A DNA stretch of 42,312 bases from Candidatus Rokubacteria bacterium CSP1-6. GTDB lineage: Bacteria > Methylomirabilota > Methylomirabilia > Rokubacteriales > CSP1-6. The DNA lies in contig LDXP01000015.1 in assembly GCA_001443385.1 (NCBI GenBank), positions 1 through 42,312 of the forward strand, given 5' to 3'. Positions 16,824 through 25,046 of the stretch are shown here, piece after piece. Each line of letters begins with the position of its first letter. Position 1 is the first letter of the stretch. The notes under the pieces were generated by a model. That model saw only the letters and a list, made by a program, of their open reading frames with translations, had not been told where the DNA came from and made no database searches. The position numbers and the translations under genes are program-made.

Positions 16824-17429
16824 ATGCTCAGCCACTACAAGGAGCGGTTCACCTACTGGGCCGATCCCGTGGCCCGCGCGCTCCTGGCGCTCCGCCTCCG
16901 CCCCAATCACCTCACCGTGCTCGGGCTCGGCGTGAGCGTGCTGGCCGCGCTGTCCTTCGCGCGGGGGCGGGAGCGGTGGGGCGCCGTGCTGCTGATCCTG
17001 GCCGGCCTCTTCGATTTCTTCGACGGCTCGCTCGCGCGGCTCTCGGGGCAGGTGACGCCCTTCGGGGCGTTCCTGGACTCGGTCATCGACCGCTACTCGG
17101 ACCTGGTGGTGCTGGCCGGTATCCTCGTGCTCTTCGCCGGCTCGGGCCGGCCCACGCAGGTCGTCCTCGCCCTCCTCGCCCTGATCGGGACGGTGATGGT
17201 GAGCTACACGAAGGCCCGCGCCCAGGCCATCGGCGTGGCGTGCGAGATCGGCCTGATGGAGCGCCCGGAGCGCCTCATCGTCCTGATCGCCGGCGGGCTC
17301 TTCAACCTCATGACCCCCGCGCTCTGGGTCCTGGCGGTCCTGGTCAACGTGACCGCGATCCAGCGCATCCTCTACACGTGGCGCGTCGCGCGCCGCCAGC
17401 CCGTGGCGCGCCGCCAGCCCGTCGCCTGA
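16824..17429 (+). CDS. CDP-alcohol phosphatidyltransferase family protein
   Basis: A 201-residue inner-membrane enzyme of phospholipid synthesis. It carries the full family signature DGx2ARx8Gx3Dx3D in DGSLARLSGQVTPFGAFLD and the following SVID (about residues 65-87), and about five membrane helices. The polar alcohol acceptor (glycerol phosphate, inositol phosphate or other) cannot be told from the sequence. The C-terminus ends in a repeated VARRQP unit encoded by two 18-bp direct repeats. It follows glnD after 18 bases and may be co-transcribed with it. Confidence 0.88.
   Translation: MLSHYKERFTYWADPVARALLALRLRPNHLTVLGLGVSVLAALSFARGRERWGAVLLILAGLFDFFDGSLARLSGQVTPFGAFLDSVIDRYSDLVVLAGILVLFAGSGRPTQVVLALLALIGTVMVSYTKARAQAIGVACEIGLMERPERLIVLIAGGLFNLMTPALWVLAVLVNVTAIQRILYTWRVARRQPVARRQPVA
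17385..17420 (+). repeat. Two 18-bp direct repeats at a gene's 3' end
   Basis: Units at 17385-17402 and 17403-17420 differ at one base and each encodes VARRQP. They extend the basic C-terminal tail of the phosphatidyltransferase. The unit number may vary between strains through slippage. Confidence 0.85.
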
Positions 17430-17436
17430 TATCTGC

Positions 17437-17442
17437 TACACT
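17437..17442 (+). promoter_or_regulatory. -10 element of slt
   Basis: TACACT ends six bases before the GTG start at 17449, the exact spacing for transcription beginning at the start codon. No convincing -35 is present, because the upstream bases are the end of the previous gene and its 18-bp repeats. Confidence 0.4.
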
Positions 17443-17448
17443 TGAGCC

Positions 17449-19521
17449 GTGCGGAGCTTTGCGTCCGCGCTCGTCATCGGACTTCTCCTGACGCTCTCGG
17501 GCCCGGCCGCCGTCGCGGGGCCGGCGGACGGAGAGCGGGCGCGCTTCGGCGCGGCCGTCGAGGCGCTGCGCGGCGGCGACTGGCGGGAGGCTGCGCGCGG
17601 GTTCGGCGCCGCAGCCAAGCGCGGCGGCCTCCTCGCGGATTACGCCCAGTTTTTCCTCGCCGAGGTGCTGGCGCGCCAGGGTGACCTGACCGCCGCGCGC
17701 CGGATCGCCGAGCGCCTTCCCACCCGTCATCCCGAGAGCTCGCTCGCGCCGCTGGCGCTTCTCCAGGCGGCCGTCTGGGCCTCGCGGCAGAGCGACGAGC
17801 CGGGCGCGGAGTCGCTCCTCCGACGCTTCCTCTCCCAGTTCGCCGTCCACACCGACGCCCCCGGGGCGCGGTATCTGCTCGCGCTCTCCCTCGAAGCCCG
17901 GGGGCGCGGCCTCGACGCGGCGCGGACCTTGCGTGAGCTCTGGCTGACGGCGCCCGCGTCGGCCTACGGCGAGGCGGCGGGCGATCGGGTCCAGGCCCTG
18001 GCCGCGGCCGGCGTGAGGCTGCCACCGCCGACTCAGCCGGAGCTGATGGATCGTGCCGAGCGGCTCCTGGCCGGCGGGCTCCTCCCGGTGGCCCGGCAGG
18101 AGGCCGAGGCGCTCCTGGTGGAGCTGCCCGATCCGGAGCTGACGCTTCGCGGCCTGCGCGTGATGACGGGCGGGTGGCGGCGGGGCGGCCAGTACGACGT
18201 CGCCCAGCGGGCGGCCGATCGAGCCCTGGCCGACGCGCCGGTCGACCGCCGGCCTCCGCTGCTCCTCGATCTCGCGCGTCTCCAGCAGCGGGCGGGCGCG
18301 CGCGAGGGGGCGCTCGCCACGCTGGCGCGCCTGACGCGCGAGCACCCCGCGGCGCTGGAGGTCCCCGACGCCCTCCTCCAGAGCGGCCGTCTCCTCGAGG
18401 ACGCCGGGCGCCCCGCTGAGGCGGAAGCCCTCTACCGGCGCCTCGCCGCCGACTTCGCCGTTCGCGACGCCGCGGGCGCGGCGCTCTGGCGGCTGGCGTG
18501 GCTCGCCTATCTGCGCGCCGATCTTCCCGCCGCGGCGGCGGAGTTCGGTCGCCTGGCGGCGCTCCCCACCGGCGTCCTCTACCGCCCCCCGGCGACCTAC
18601 TGGGCGGGCCGCGTGCGGGAGGCGCTCGGCGAGGAGGCCGAGGCCCGGCGGCTCTACGGCACGGTGGTCGCCGAGGCGCCGCGCGGCTATTACGGGATCC
18701 TCGCGGCCCAGCGAACGCGCGAACGGCCGGCTGCCCGTGGCCGCGCGCTGACGGCCGCTCTGCCGGCGGACCCCTTCAAGCCCCTCGCCAACGACCGACG
18801 GTTCCAGAAGGCGGCGGCGCTGAGCGCCCTCGGGTTGATCGAGTTCGCCCTGAACGAGCTCGAAGAGATCCAGTCCCGCTCGCTGGCCGAGCCGCTCAAG
18901 CTCTACGCCCTGGGCGCCGCGTTCGTCCGCGAGGAACGCTACCACCTGGCGCTCCGGATCCTCCGGCGGCATTTCGGCGATCTGGCCTCCAGCGGGGATC
19001 CCGCCCTGCCGCGCGCCTTCTGGGAGATGTTCTACCCCCTCGCCTGGCCACGCGAGGTGGGGGAGGCCGCGGTGCGGGCCGGCGTGGACCGGTTCCTCGT
19101 TGCAGCCGTTGCCCGGGAGGAATCGAATTTCTTCCCGGGGGCGCGCTCGCGGGCCGGGGCGCGCGGGCTGATGCAGCTCATGCCCGACACCGCCCGCGGC
19201 CTGGCGCTGCGGCGCGGCCTCACGTTCGGCGACGGCGACCTCCTCGACGAGCCGGCGCCGAACCTCCAGCTGGGCGCCGCCTATCTCGCCGCGCTCCTCG
19301 CCGAGTTCCCCGATCCGCGCCTGGCCGCGGCGGCCTACAACGCCGGTCCGCTCCGCGTGCGGGAATGGTGGGCGGCGCGCCGGAGCGACGATGTGGAGCT
19401 GTTCGTCGAGCAGATCCCGTTCGACGAGACGCGGCACTTCGTCAAGCGGGTGACGGTGTCCTGGGAAGAGTACCGGCGGCTGTACGGCGACGGGACGACC
19501 GCGCTGGGAGGGGGGCGGTGA
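17449..19521 (+). CDS. slt: Soluble lytic murein transglycosylase
   Basis: A 690-residue periplasmic enzyme that cleaves peptidoglycan glycan strands to give 1,6-anhydro ends. Residues 1-23 are a signal peptide. Residues 30-520 are a long helical, TPR-like superhelix with repeated ALLA and AEALYRRL units, as in Slt70. The catalytic SLT domain follows: VAREESNFFPGARSRAGARG with Glu558 as the likely acid, LMQLMPDTA, then NLQLGAAYL and AAYNAGPLRV. Length agrees with the Slt70 class. GTG at 17449 is the only start that keeps the complete signal peptide. The RDD gene overlaps its stop by four bases. Confidence 0.94.
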   Translation: MRSFASALVIGLLLTLSGPAAVAGPADGERARFGAAVEALRGGDWREAARGFGAAAKRGGLLADYAQFFLAEVLARQGDLTAARRIAERLPTRHPESSLAPLALLQAAVWASRQSDEPGAESLLRRFLSQFAVHTDAPGARYLLALSLEARGRGLDAARTLRELWLTAPASAYGEAAGDRVQALAAAGVRLPPPTQPELMDRAERLLAGGLLPVARQEAEALLVELPDPELTLRGLRVMTGGWRRGGQYDVAQRAADRALADAPVDRRPPLLLDLARLQQRAGAREGALATLARLTREHPAALEVPDALLQSGRLLEDAGRPAEAEALYRRLAADFAVRDAAGAALWRLAWLAYLRADLPAAAAEFGRLAALPTGVLYRPPATYWAGRVREALGEEAEARRLYGTVVAEAPRGYYGILAAQRTRERPAARGRALTAALPADPFKPLANDRRFQKAAALSALGLIEFALNELEEIQSRSLAEPLKLYALGAAFVREERYHLALRILRRHFGDLASSGDPALPRAFWEMFYPLAWPREVGEAAVRAGVDRFLVAAVAREESNFFPGARSRAGARGLMQLMPDTARGLALRRGLTFGDGDLLDEPAPNLQLGAAYLAALLAEFPDPRLAAAAYNAGPLRVREWWAARRSDDVELFVEQIPFDETRHFVKRVTVSWEEYRRLYGDGTTALGGGR

Positions 19522-20036
19522 CGGAGCTCGAGCCGGCGGGGATGGGCACGCGCCTGGTCGCCTGGGTCGTTGACCGGCTCATTGTCGCCGGCCTCTGGAC
19601 CCTCGTCGCCTGCTGGGGGTTCGTCGCTTATCTGCATGTGATCCGGTGGCCGCCCGATCTGCTGAACCTGGCTGCGCTCATCGGCCTGCTGCTGCTGTGG
19701 TGGATCGGGCTCCACGCCGCGTACTTCGTCGTCTTTGTCGGCGGGTGCGGGCAGACGCCCGGCAAGATGCTGCTCGGGATCACCGTGGTGCGGTGGGACG
19801 GCGCCCCGGCCGGCTACGGGCGGGCCCTGCTCCGGTGGATCGGCTACTGGGTCGCCGCGCTCCCCCTGGGGCTCGGCTTCGTCCCGGCGTTCTTCACCGC
19901 CGACCGGCGCGGGCTCCACGACTGGATTTCGGCGACGCGGGTCGTGCATCGGCAGTCCGCGCCGGTCCTGGCGGCCCCCTCACCCGCGCCTACTCAGATG
20001 CTCTTCACCTCTTCTCCTCTCCCGGGGGAGAGGTAG
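19518..20036 (+). CDS. RDD family membrane protein
   Basis: A 172-residue inner-membrane protein. The GTG start overlaps the slt stop (GTGA). Domain marks are LVAWVVDRLIV near the N-terminus, TPGKMLLGITVV in the middle and RRGLHDWISATRVV after the last helix. There are three or four hydrophobic segments. The role of RDD proteins is mostly unknown; some act in ion transport. The C-terminal dozen residues, ending SSPLPGER, are encoded by the GC-rich dispersed repeat, which also gives the TAG stop, so the original C-terminus was probably different. Confidence 0.88.
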   Translation: MTELEPAGMGTRLVAWVVDRLIVAGLWTLVACWGFVAYLHVIRWPPDLLNLAALIGLLLLWWIGLHAAYFVVFVGGCGQTPGKMLLGITVVRWDGAPAGYGRALLRWIGYWVAALPLGLGFVPAFFTADRRGLHDWISATRVVHRQSAPVLAAPSPAPTQMLFTSSPLPGER

Positions 20037-20046
20037 GGTGAGGGGG
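20001..20046 (+). repeat. GC-rich dispersed intergenic repeat, copy D
   Basis: A short copy: TCACCTCTTCTCCTCTCCC, a GGGGGAGAGG arm and GGTGAGGGGG. It overlaps the end of the RDD gene, and its last purine run lies directly before the ATG at 20047, acting as that gene's ribosome binding site. Confidence 0.75.
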
Positions 20047-21036
20047 ATGAACCGACGGAAATTTCTCGAGCTGAGCGCGGCGGGCTCGGCGCTCGCATTG
20101 GGGCACGGCGTGGCCGCCCCGGCGCGAGCCCAGGGCCGGACGCGCGTGGTTCTCGTGAAGACGGAGGACCACCGGGACGGCGTCACGCGGGCGCTCGGGC
20201 TGCTCGGGGCTGGTGGCCTGAGGCGCCAGCACGTGGTGGTGAAGCCCAACTTCAACTCGGCCGATCCCTTCCCCGGGTCCACGCATCCCGACACGCTCGG
20301 CGCCCTCGTCGAGTGGCTCGGCGCTGCGGGGGCTGGCCGCGTGACGGTGGGGGACCGGAGCGGCATGGGCGTGACGCGCGAGGTGATGGAGGCCAAGGGC
20401 GTCCCGGCCCAGGGCAGGAAGCTCGGCTTCGCGGCGGTCGTGCTCGACGACCTCCCGGCGCGGGACTGGGTCGCCCGCCCGCTCTCGGGCGGACACTGGA
20501 GCCGCGGCGTGCTCTTCCCTCGCCTGCTCGAGGAGGCGGACGCCATCGTCTCGACCTGCGCGCTGAAGACGCACCGCTTCGGCGGCCACTTCACCCTGTC
20601 GCTCAAGAACAGCGTGGGCGCCGTGGCCAAGTACGGCCCCGACGGCTACAACTACATGAGCGAGCTCCACACCTCGGCGGATCAGCGGAAGATGATCGCC
20701 GAGATTAACACGCTCTACCGGCCGGCGCTGGTCCTCCTGGACGGCCTCGAGGCCTTCGTGGATGGCGGGCCCGAGGCGGGACGGAAGGTCCGCCCGGGGG
20801 TGATGATCGCGGGGACGGATCGCGTGGCCGTGGACGCGGTGGGCGTGGCGATTCTCAGGCTCTACGGCACGACGCGCGCGGTCTCGACGGGGAAGATCTG
20901 GAGTCTGGAGCAGATTGCCCGGGCCGCAGAGCTGGGGGTGGGCGTTGCGGGCCCCGCCGGGATCGAGCTGGTCACCGACGACGCGGCGGGGGAGGCGTTT
21001 CTCTCCCGCCTGAAACCCGTCCTCCTTCAGGGCTGA
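20047..21036 (+). CDS. Tat-exported DUF362 family protein
   Basis: A 329-residue protein. MNRRKFLELSAAGSALALG is a twin-arginine leader, cut after about residue 28 (ARA). The body matches DUF362: VVVKPNFNSADP, GRVTVGDRSG, ADAIVSTCALKTHRFGGHFTLSLKN and a C-terminal VAVDAVGVAIL segment. No ferredoxin cysteine clusters are present, unlike some larger DUF362 proteins. Function is unknown. The start at 20047 is fixed by the leader and the purine-rich repeat before it. Confidence 0.87.
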   Translation: MNRRKFLELSAAGSALALGHGVAAPARAQGRTRVVLVKTEDHRDGVTRALGLLGAGGLRRQHVVVKPNFNSADPFPGSTHPDTLGALVEWLGAAGAGRVTVGDRSGMGVTREVMEAKGVPAQGRKLGFAAVVLDDLPARDWVARPLSGGHWSRGVLFPRLLEEADAIVSTCALKTHRFGGHFTLSLKNSVGAVAKYGPDGYNYMSELHTSADQRKMIAEINTLYRPALVLLDGLEAFVDGGPEAGRKVRPGVMIAGTDRVAVDAVGVAILRLYGTTRAVSTGKIWSLEQIARAAELGVGVAGPAGIELVTDDAAGEAFLSRLKPVLLQG

Positions 21037-21042
21037 GCGGAG

Positions 21043-21732
21043 TTACTTGAGGACGAGGGCCTCGGCCACCGGCGAGAGCGGGGGCTCGAGCGGCTGGAGC
21101 GCCGCGAGGCGCTCGGTCATCTTCGGGTGGGTGGCCAGCACGCCGCCTTCTTCCTTGGTCTTCCCGTTCCGGGCGTCGGCCGCCTGGAGGGCCAGATAGA
21201 GGGCCCGGCGGGGCGCCTGGTAGCCCATCGCCTGCAGGATCTCCAGGGCCCGCGCGTCCGCCTGGAGCTCGTGCTCGCGGGAGTAGGCGCGCACGACCAG
21301 CGGGTTCACCACGAAGTCGGCGAGGCTCGCCCCGGGGATCAGCACGCCGATGATCGCGAAGCCCGCGGTGATCGAGAGCGACAGGGCCTGCTTCTGTCCC
21401 AGGTGGCCGAGCAGTTCGTGGGCGACCTCGTGCGCGATGAGCGGCTCGATGATGTGGACGGGCATCCGCGCCAGGCCGTCCGTCACGTAGAAGGTGGCGT
21501 CCTCGGCGGTCCAGGCCTGGGCCTGCGGGGATTTCACGAGGGCGAAGCTGTAGCGGGATGCATCGTCGCCCGCGGCCTGCGCGGCCTTGTAGAGCGCATG
21601 GCTGACCTTCAGCGCGTCGGGATCCGTGAGCGACGGCAGGTAGGTTCCGGACGGCACGGAGGCGCAGCCGGCCAGGAGCAGGATCGCTCCGGCGATCGCG
21701 AGGCCTCTTCGTCCGCGCCCGAATGCTCGCAT
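21043..21732 (-). CDS. M48 family metalloprotease, lipoprotein
   Basis: A 229-residue lipoprotein with signal and lipobox LLAGC (Cys23). The zinc motif HEVAH is at 101-105 in IAHEVAHELLGH, and the third ligand is in SREHELQAD (Glu155, Asp159), as in M48 peptidases of the BepA/LoiP kind. It is short, with no TPR extension. An envelope quality-control role is inferred from the family. The start at 21732 is chosen because it gives the best lipoprotein signal; there is no clear ribosome binding site. It converges with the DUF362 gene, with only six bases between the stops. Confidence 0.92.
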   Translation of the reverse strand: MRAFGRGRRGLAIAGAILLLAGCASVPSGTYLPSLTDPDALKVSHALYKAAQAAGDDASRYSFALVKSPQAQAWTAEDATFYVTDGLARMPVHIIEPLIAHEVAHELLGHLGQKQALSLSITAGFAIIGVLIPGASLADFVVNPLVVRAYSREHELQADARALEILQAMGYQAPRRALYLALQAADARNGKTKEEGGVLATHPKMTERLAALQPLEPPLSPVAEALVLK

Positions 21733-21851
21733 TGGAAAGTGAATCTCATGGTAGGAGGCCGGCCTAGAAATCCCGCCAAGAAAAAGGTGACGGCGCGGCC
21801 TCCCACGGGTTGGGGGGCGCCTGCTGCGATCCACTAACGGTGGCGCTTCCG

Positions 21852-22001
21852 CTATCGCGTCTCGCTGAAGAAATTCCAGAACGCGCCGAGGAGCCCGAGC
21901 CAGAGGCCGAGCGCGCCGAGGAGCCGGACCACGCGGCGCAGCACCCACTGGACCACGAGAGCGCCAAGGCAGTAGAGCACGATCCCGAGGAGCAGACTCA
22001 C
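21852..22001 (-). CDS. Very small membrane protein (49 residues)
   Basis: GTG at 22001 overlaps the stop of the upstream lipoprotein gene (GTGA), and the frame ends with TAG at 21852-21854. The product has a hydrophobic N-terminal segment (SLLLGIVLYCLGALVV), a basic turn (LRRVVR) and a second hydrophobic segment (LGALGLWLGLLGAFW), so it looks like a two-pass hairpin membrane protein. The stop-start overlap and clean hydrophobic pattern support translation. No family recognised. Confidence 0.6.
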   Translation of the reverse strand: MSLLLGIVLYCLGALVVQWVLRRVVRLLGALGLWLGLLGAFWNFFSETR

Positions 22002-22297
22002 CTGGGTTGGGCCCTCGCCTGCTTCGCCGCGATCAGCTCCTCCAGCTCTCCTCGGCAGGTTACCTTCAGTCGGATGATGTTGGCGCCCTCGGTGGTCAGG
22101 GGTTGGCCGCGCTGCTCAGGCACGTCAAGGATCGTGGTATCCGGGGTCGGCGTCCCCTGAAGTCCGGCCTGGCGCTTGCACTCCTCCATGGCGGCCTCCG
22201 CTTGGCGAAGCCGCGTGGCCGCCTTCTCTTCGGGCGATTCTGTGGCGCACCCGGCGAGGAGGAAAAGCGGGAAAATCAGCGCGGAGAGGATTTTCAC
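21998..22297 (-). CDS. Small lipoprotein of unknown function
   Basis: A 99-residue protein starting at GTG 22297. A short hydrophobic signal ends in the lipobox LLAGC (Cys17). The mature part has a helical segment (EEKAATRLRQAEAAMEECKRQ) and two more cysteines, in EECKRQ and VTCRGE, which could form a disulfide. No known family. It diverges from the MFS gene by 46 bp and its stop overlaps the 49-residue membrane protein. A TAGAAT lies eight bases upstream of the start on its strand. Confidence 0.75.
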   Translation of the reverse strand: MKILSALIFPLFLLAGCATESPEEKAATRLRQAEAAMEECKRQAGLQGTPTPDTTILDVPEQRGQPLTTEGANIIRLKVTCRGELEELIAAKQARAQPR

Positions 22298-22305
22298 GAC
22301 GGCAA

Positions 22306-22311
22306 ATTCTA
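22306..22311 (-). promoter_or_regulatory. -10 element of the small lipoprotein gene
   Basis: TAGAAT on the minus strand, with eight bases to the GTG at 22297, the same short spacing seen at other genes here. No convincing -35. Confidence 0.4.
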
Positions 22312-22343
22312 CCACGCCGCTAAGTCGTGCCATCATACAGGCC

Positions 22344-23531
22344 ATGACCCGCTGGATCGCGGCGGCTGGGGTGTTCGTGGTGTCCCTGGACTCCATGGTG
22401 AACATCGCGTTTCCATCCATGGCCGCGGCGTTCCGCCTCCCGCCGGAGCAGATGCGGTGGGTCATCATCTGCTACGTCGGGACGTACGCCTTCATGTCGT
22501 TCGGCGGCGGGGCGCTCGCCGACCGGGTGGGGCACGGGCGTGTGTTCAGCGTGGGTCTGGCCCTGAGCGCCGTCGGGTTCGTCCTGTCGGGGACGGCGCC
22601 GACGTTCGGCGGGCTCCTCGGGGGGCGCGTCGTGCAGGGGGTCGCCGCCGGCCTGGTGTATGGCACCGCGCCCGGTCTCGTGACGCTGGCGGCGCCCCCG
22701 GAGCAGCGTGGCCGGGCGCTCGGGTTCGTGAGCGCGGGAATCGGCCTCGCCTTCACGACCGGGCCGCTGATCGCGGGGCTGCTCGTGGCCGCCTTCGGCT
22801 GGCGGGCCGTGTTTCACATCCGGGTGGTGCCGGCGCTGGGGGCGCTCGCGTGGGCCCTCGTCGCGCTGCCGGCAGGGCGGGCGGCGGTCGATCACCGCCT
22901 CGTGAGCCTACGCCAAATCGTTCGGGTCCCGGTGCTCCACGCCGGTCTCCTCTCCTTCATCGCCAACGCCGGCATTTTTGCCATCTGGCTCCTCGCCCCG
23001 TTCTACCTCGTCGAGCGGCGCGGTCTCGATGCCCGGGTTGGCGGCGCGCTCTTCATGCTGACCCCGCTCGGCTGGACGCTGGGGGCGCCGCTCGGCGGCC
23101 GCCTGGCCGATCGCGTGGGGGCGCGGGGGCCCGTCATCGCCGGTCTCGCGCTCGAAGCCGCGGGGCTCGGGCTCCTGAGCCGGGCCGGCGCGGCAACGCC
23201 GATGCCGGCGCTGGCCGCGGCGCTCTTCGGCGCCGGCCTCGGGCTCGGCCTCTTTCAGGTTCCCAACATGGCGAGCGTGATGGCGGCCTTCGGACGGGAG
23301 CAGCAGGGAGCCGCGGGCGGGCTCGCCTTCCTGTCGCGGACGCTGGGTGTGGTGGCCGGCGTGCTGGTCTTTGCTCAGGTGTTCGCCGCCCGCCGGGGGC
23401 CGGCGGGCTTCGAGGCGGCGTTCGCCGAGGCGTTCGTCGTTGCGGCGGCCGCGGTGGCCGCCGCCGCGCTCCTGGCCCTGGCTCCTACCGGTGGCCAGCC
23501 TCGATCAGGAACGACTCGGCGGCCTCCATGA
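22344..23531 (+). CDS. MFS transporter
   Basis: A 395-residue inner-membrane protein with about 12 hydrophobic segments. MFS marks: VVSLDSMVNIAFPSMAAAF in helix 1, the loop motif GGGALADRVGHGRVF (GxLaDrxGrkxxl type) between helices 2 and 3, and a related GGRLADRVGARGPVI after helix 8. It resembles drug-efflux members of the DHA2 group, though with 12 rather than 14 helices. The substrate is unknown. ATG at 22344 leaves almost no leader. Its last 47 bases overlap the end of lpd on the other strand. Confidence 0.88.
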   Translation: MTRWIAAAGVFVVSLDSMVNIAFPSMAAAFRLPPEQMRWVIICYVGTYAFMSFGGGALADRVGHGRVFSVGLALSAVGFVLSGTAPTFGGLLGGRVVQGVAAGLVYGTAPGLVTLAAPPEQRGRALGFVSAGIGLAFTTGPLIAGLLVAAFGWRAVFHIRVVPALGALAWALVALPAGRAAVDHRLVSLRQIVRVPVLHAGLLSFIANAGIFAIWLLAPFYLVERRGLDARVGGALFMLTPLGWTLGAPLGGRLADRVGARGPVIAGLALEAAGLGLLSRAGAATPMPALAAALFGAGLGLGLFQVPNMASVMAAFGREQQGAAGGLAFLSRTLGVVAGVLVFAQVFAARRGPAGFEAAFAEAFVVAAAAVAAAALLALAPTGGQPRSGTTRRPP

Positions 23532-24882
23532 GCGTCTCCGAGAGGGTCGGGTGGGTGTGGATCGTCAGGGCCACGTCCTCCGCTGTCAGCGCGGCTTCCA
23601 CGGCGAGAGCGCCCTCGGCGATCAGCTCGCCCGCGCCCGGCCCGACGATGCCGACGCCGAGCACCCGTCCGGAGGCGGGGTCCACCACGAGCTTGGTGAG
23701 CCCGTCGGAGCGCCCTAGGGTTGCCGCCCGGCCCGACGCCGCCCACTGAAACTTCGCGATCTTCACCGCGCGCCCCGCGCGCTGGGCCTCCTCCTCGGTC
23801 AGGCCGCACCAGGCCACCTCGGGGTCGGTGAAGACGACGGCCGGCACGACGACGTTGTCGAAGGCCGCCGGCCGCCCCGCGATGACCTCCGCGGCGACCT
23901 TGCCCTGACGCATGGCGCGGTGGGCGAGCATCGGCTCCCCGGTCACGTCGCCCACGGCGTAGATGTGCGGGTCGTCGGTGCGGCAGCGGTCGTCCACTGC
24001 GATGATGCCGCGGGGATCAGATCTGACGCGCGTCGTTTCCAGCCCCAGCCCTGCGCTCTGGGCCTTCCTGCCGACGGCGACCAGCACGCGATCGAAAGTC
24101 CGGGTCTCTGAGCCGAGGGTCGCCTCGATGGCGGAACCGGTGTCGCGAAGGTCGGTGACCTCCGTGCTCAGGTGGATCTTCTCGAAGAGGTCCTCCGAGC
24201 GGCGGGCGAGGGGCTGGAGGAGATCGCGGTCCACGCCGGGGAGGAGGCCATCCAGCATCTCGACGAGCGTGACCTGGCTGCCGAGGGCGGCGTACACCTG
24301 GCCCAACTCGAGACCGATGTAGCCGCCCCCGATCACGAGGAGCCGCTCCGGCACGTCCGCCAGCGCCAGGGCGGCGGTCGAGTCCATCACCCTCTCGCTC
24401 CGGGCGGTGACTCCAGGGAGCGGGCTTGGAAGGGACCCCGTGGCGATCACCGCGTGCTTGAAGCGGATCTTCTGGGGCTCGTCCCCCTCCACGCGAAGGC
24501 TCCGCGAGTCCTCGAAGACGGCGCGGCCGCCGACGATATCGACGCCCTTCTTCTTCGCGACGAAGGCGACCCCTTTCGACAACTTTCCGACCACGCGCTC
24601 CGCGATCCACTTGCGCAGGGGGTCGAGAGAGACGCGCGGGTCGCCGAAGTCCACGCCGAATTCCTTCGCGCTCTGGGCCAGGGCGATCACCTCGGCGACG
24701 TGAAGCAAGGCTTTCGACGGGATGCACCCCTCGTAGAGGCACGCGCCGCCGAGACGCTTGCCGGCGTCCACCACGACGGCCTCGAGCCCGAGGTCGGCGC
24801 AGCGGAACGCCGCCGAGTAGCCGCCCGGCCCGCCGCCCACGACGGCCACGTCCACCTCGCGCACCAGATCCCCCATGACCAT
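23485..24882 (-). CDS. lpdA: Dihydrolipoyl dehydrogenase (E3)
   Basis: A 465-residue FAD enzyme that re-oxidises dihydrolipoamide with NAD+. The FAD motif VVGGGPGGYSAAF is at about 14-26, the redox disulfide GGACLYEGC has Cys48 and Cys53, the NAD motif VIGGGYIGLELG is central, and AVGDVTGEPMLAHRA binds FAD. The C-terminal HTHPTLSE carries the catalytic His-Glu. It belongs with E2, E1beta and E1alpha downstream in coordinates on the same strand, but is cut off from E2 by the brnTA remnant at 24892-25368. It therefore needs its own promoter or read-through. Its 3' end overlaps the MFS gene. Confidence 0.95.
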   Translation of the reverse strand: MVMGDLVREVDVAVVGGGPGGYSAAFRCADLGLEAVVVDAGKRLGGACLYEGCIPSKALLHVAEVIALAQSAKEFGVDFGDPRVSLDPLRKWIAERVVGKLSKGVAFVAKKKGVDIVGGRAVFEDSRSLRVEGDEPQKIRFKHAVIATGSLPSPLPGVTARSERVMDSTAALALADVPERLLVIGGGYIGLELGQVYAALGSQVTLVEMLDGLLPGVDRDLLQPLARRSEDLFEKIHLSTEVTDLRDTGSAIEATLGSETRTFDRVLVAVGRKAQSAGLGLETTRVRSDPRGIIAVDDRCRTDDPHIYAVGDVTGEPMLAHRAMRQGKVAAEVIAGRPAAFDNVVVPAVVFTDPEVAWCGLTEEEAQRAGRAVKIAKFQWAASGRAATLGRSDGLTKLVVDPASGRVLGVGIVGPGAGELIAEGALAVEAALTAEDVALTIHTHPTLSETLMEAAESFLIEAGHR

Positions 24883-24891
24883 CGGCTACCC

Positions 24892-24920
24892 TTGACTTAT
24901 ATGCATAGTATGCATATCAT
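24892..24920 (+). promoter_or_regulatory. Promoter of the brnTA remnant, leaderless type
   Basis: TTGACT (24892-24897), a 17-bp spacer and TATCAT (24915-24920), then six bases to the GTG at 24927. The spacer holds a perfect palindrome. It is one of the best sigma-70-type promoters in the window. Confidence 0.65.
24899..24917. promoter_or_regulatory. Palindromic operator inside the brnTA promoter
   Basis: A 19-bp odd palindrome, ATATGCATA-G-TATGCATAT, between the -35 and -10 hexamers and overlapping the latter. BrnA antitoxins are known to bind DNA and repress their own promoter, so this is the expected site for BrnA autoregulation. It is also strikingly AT-rich for this chromosome. Confidence 0.7.
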
Positions 24921-24926
24921 CTCGAT

Positions 24927-25046
24927 GTGGAGTTTGGGTGGGATGACGCCAAGGCGGCGCTCGCGGAACGGGCCGAAAGGATCCGCATTATTTCTTCACG
25001 GCGCGCGACGAGGCGGGAGGTTAGGGGCCATGAAAAAGGAATTTGA
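24927..25046 (+). pseudogene. brnT: BrnT toxin gene with internal deletion
   Basis: A 39-codon frame from GTG 24927 to TGA 25044-25046. It starts VEFGWDDAKA, the usual N-terminus of BrnT (EFEWDxxKA), then passes directly to ERIRIISSRRATRRE, the usual BrnT C-terminus. Complete BrnT proteins are about 90 residues, so some 50 central residues are missing and the RelE-like fold cannot form. The frame is intact on both sides, and the end still overlaps brnA by 17 bases as in complete brnTA operons. The toxin is expected to be inactive. Confidence 0.8.

Noticed and set aside
17344-19437. A 697-codon open frame on the minus strand
   Set aside because: Antisense to slt, which has a signal peptide and complete catalytic motifs; composition typical of GC-rich shadow frames.
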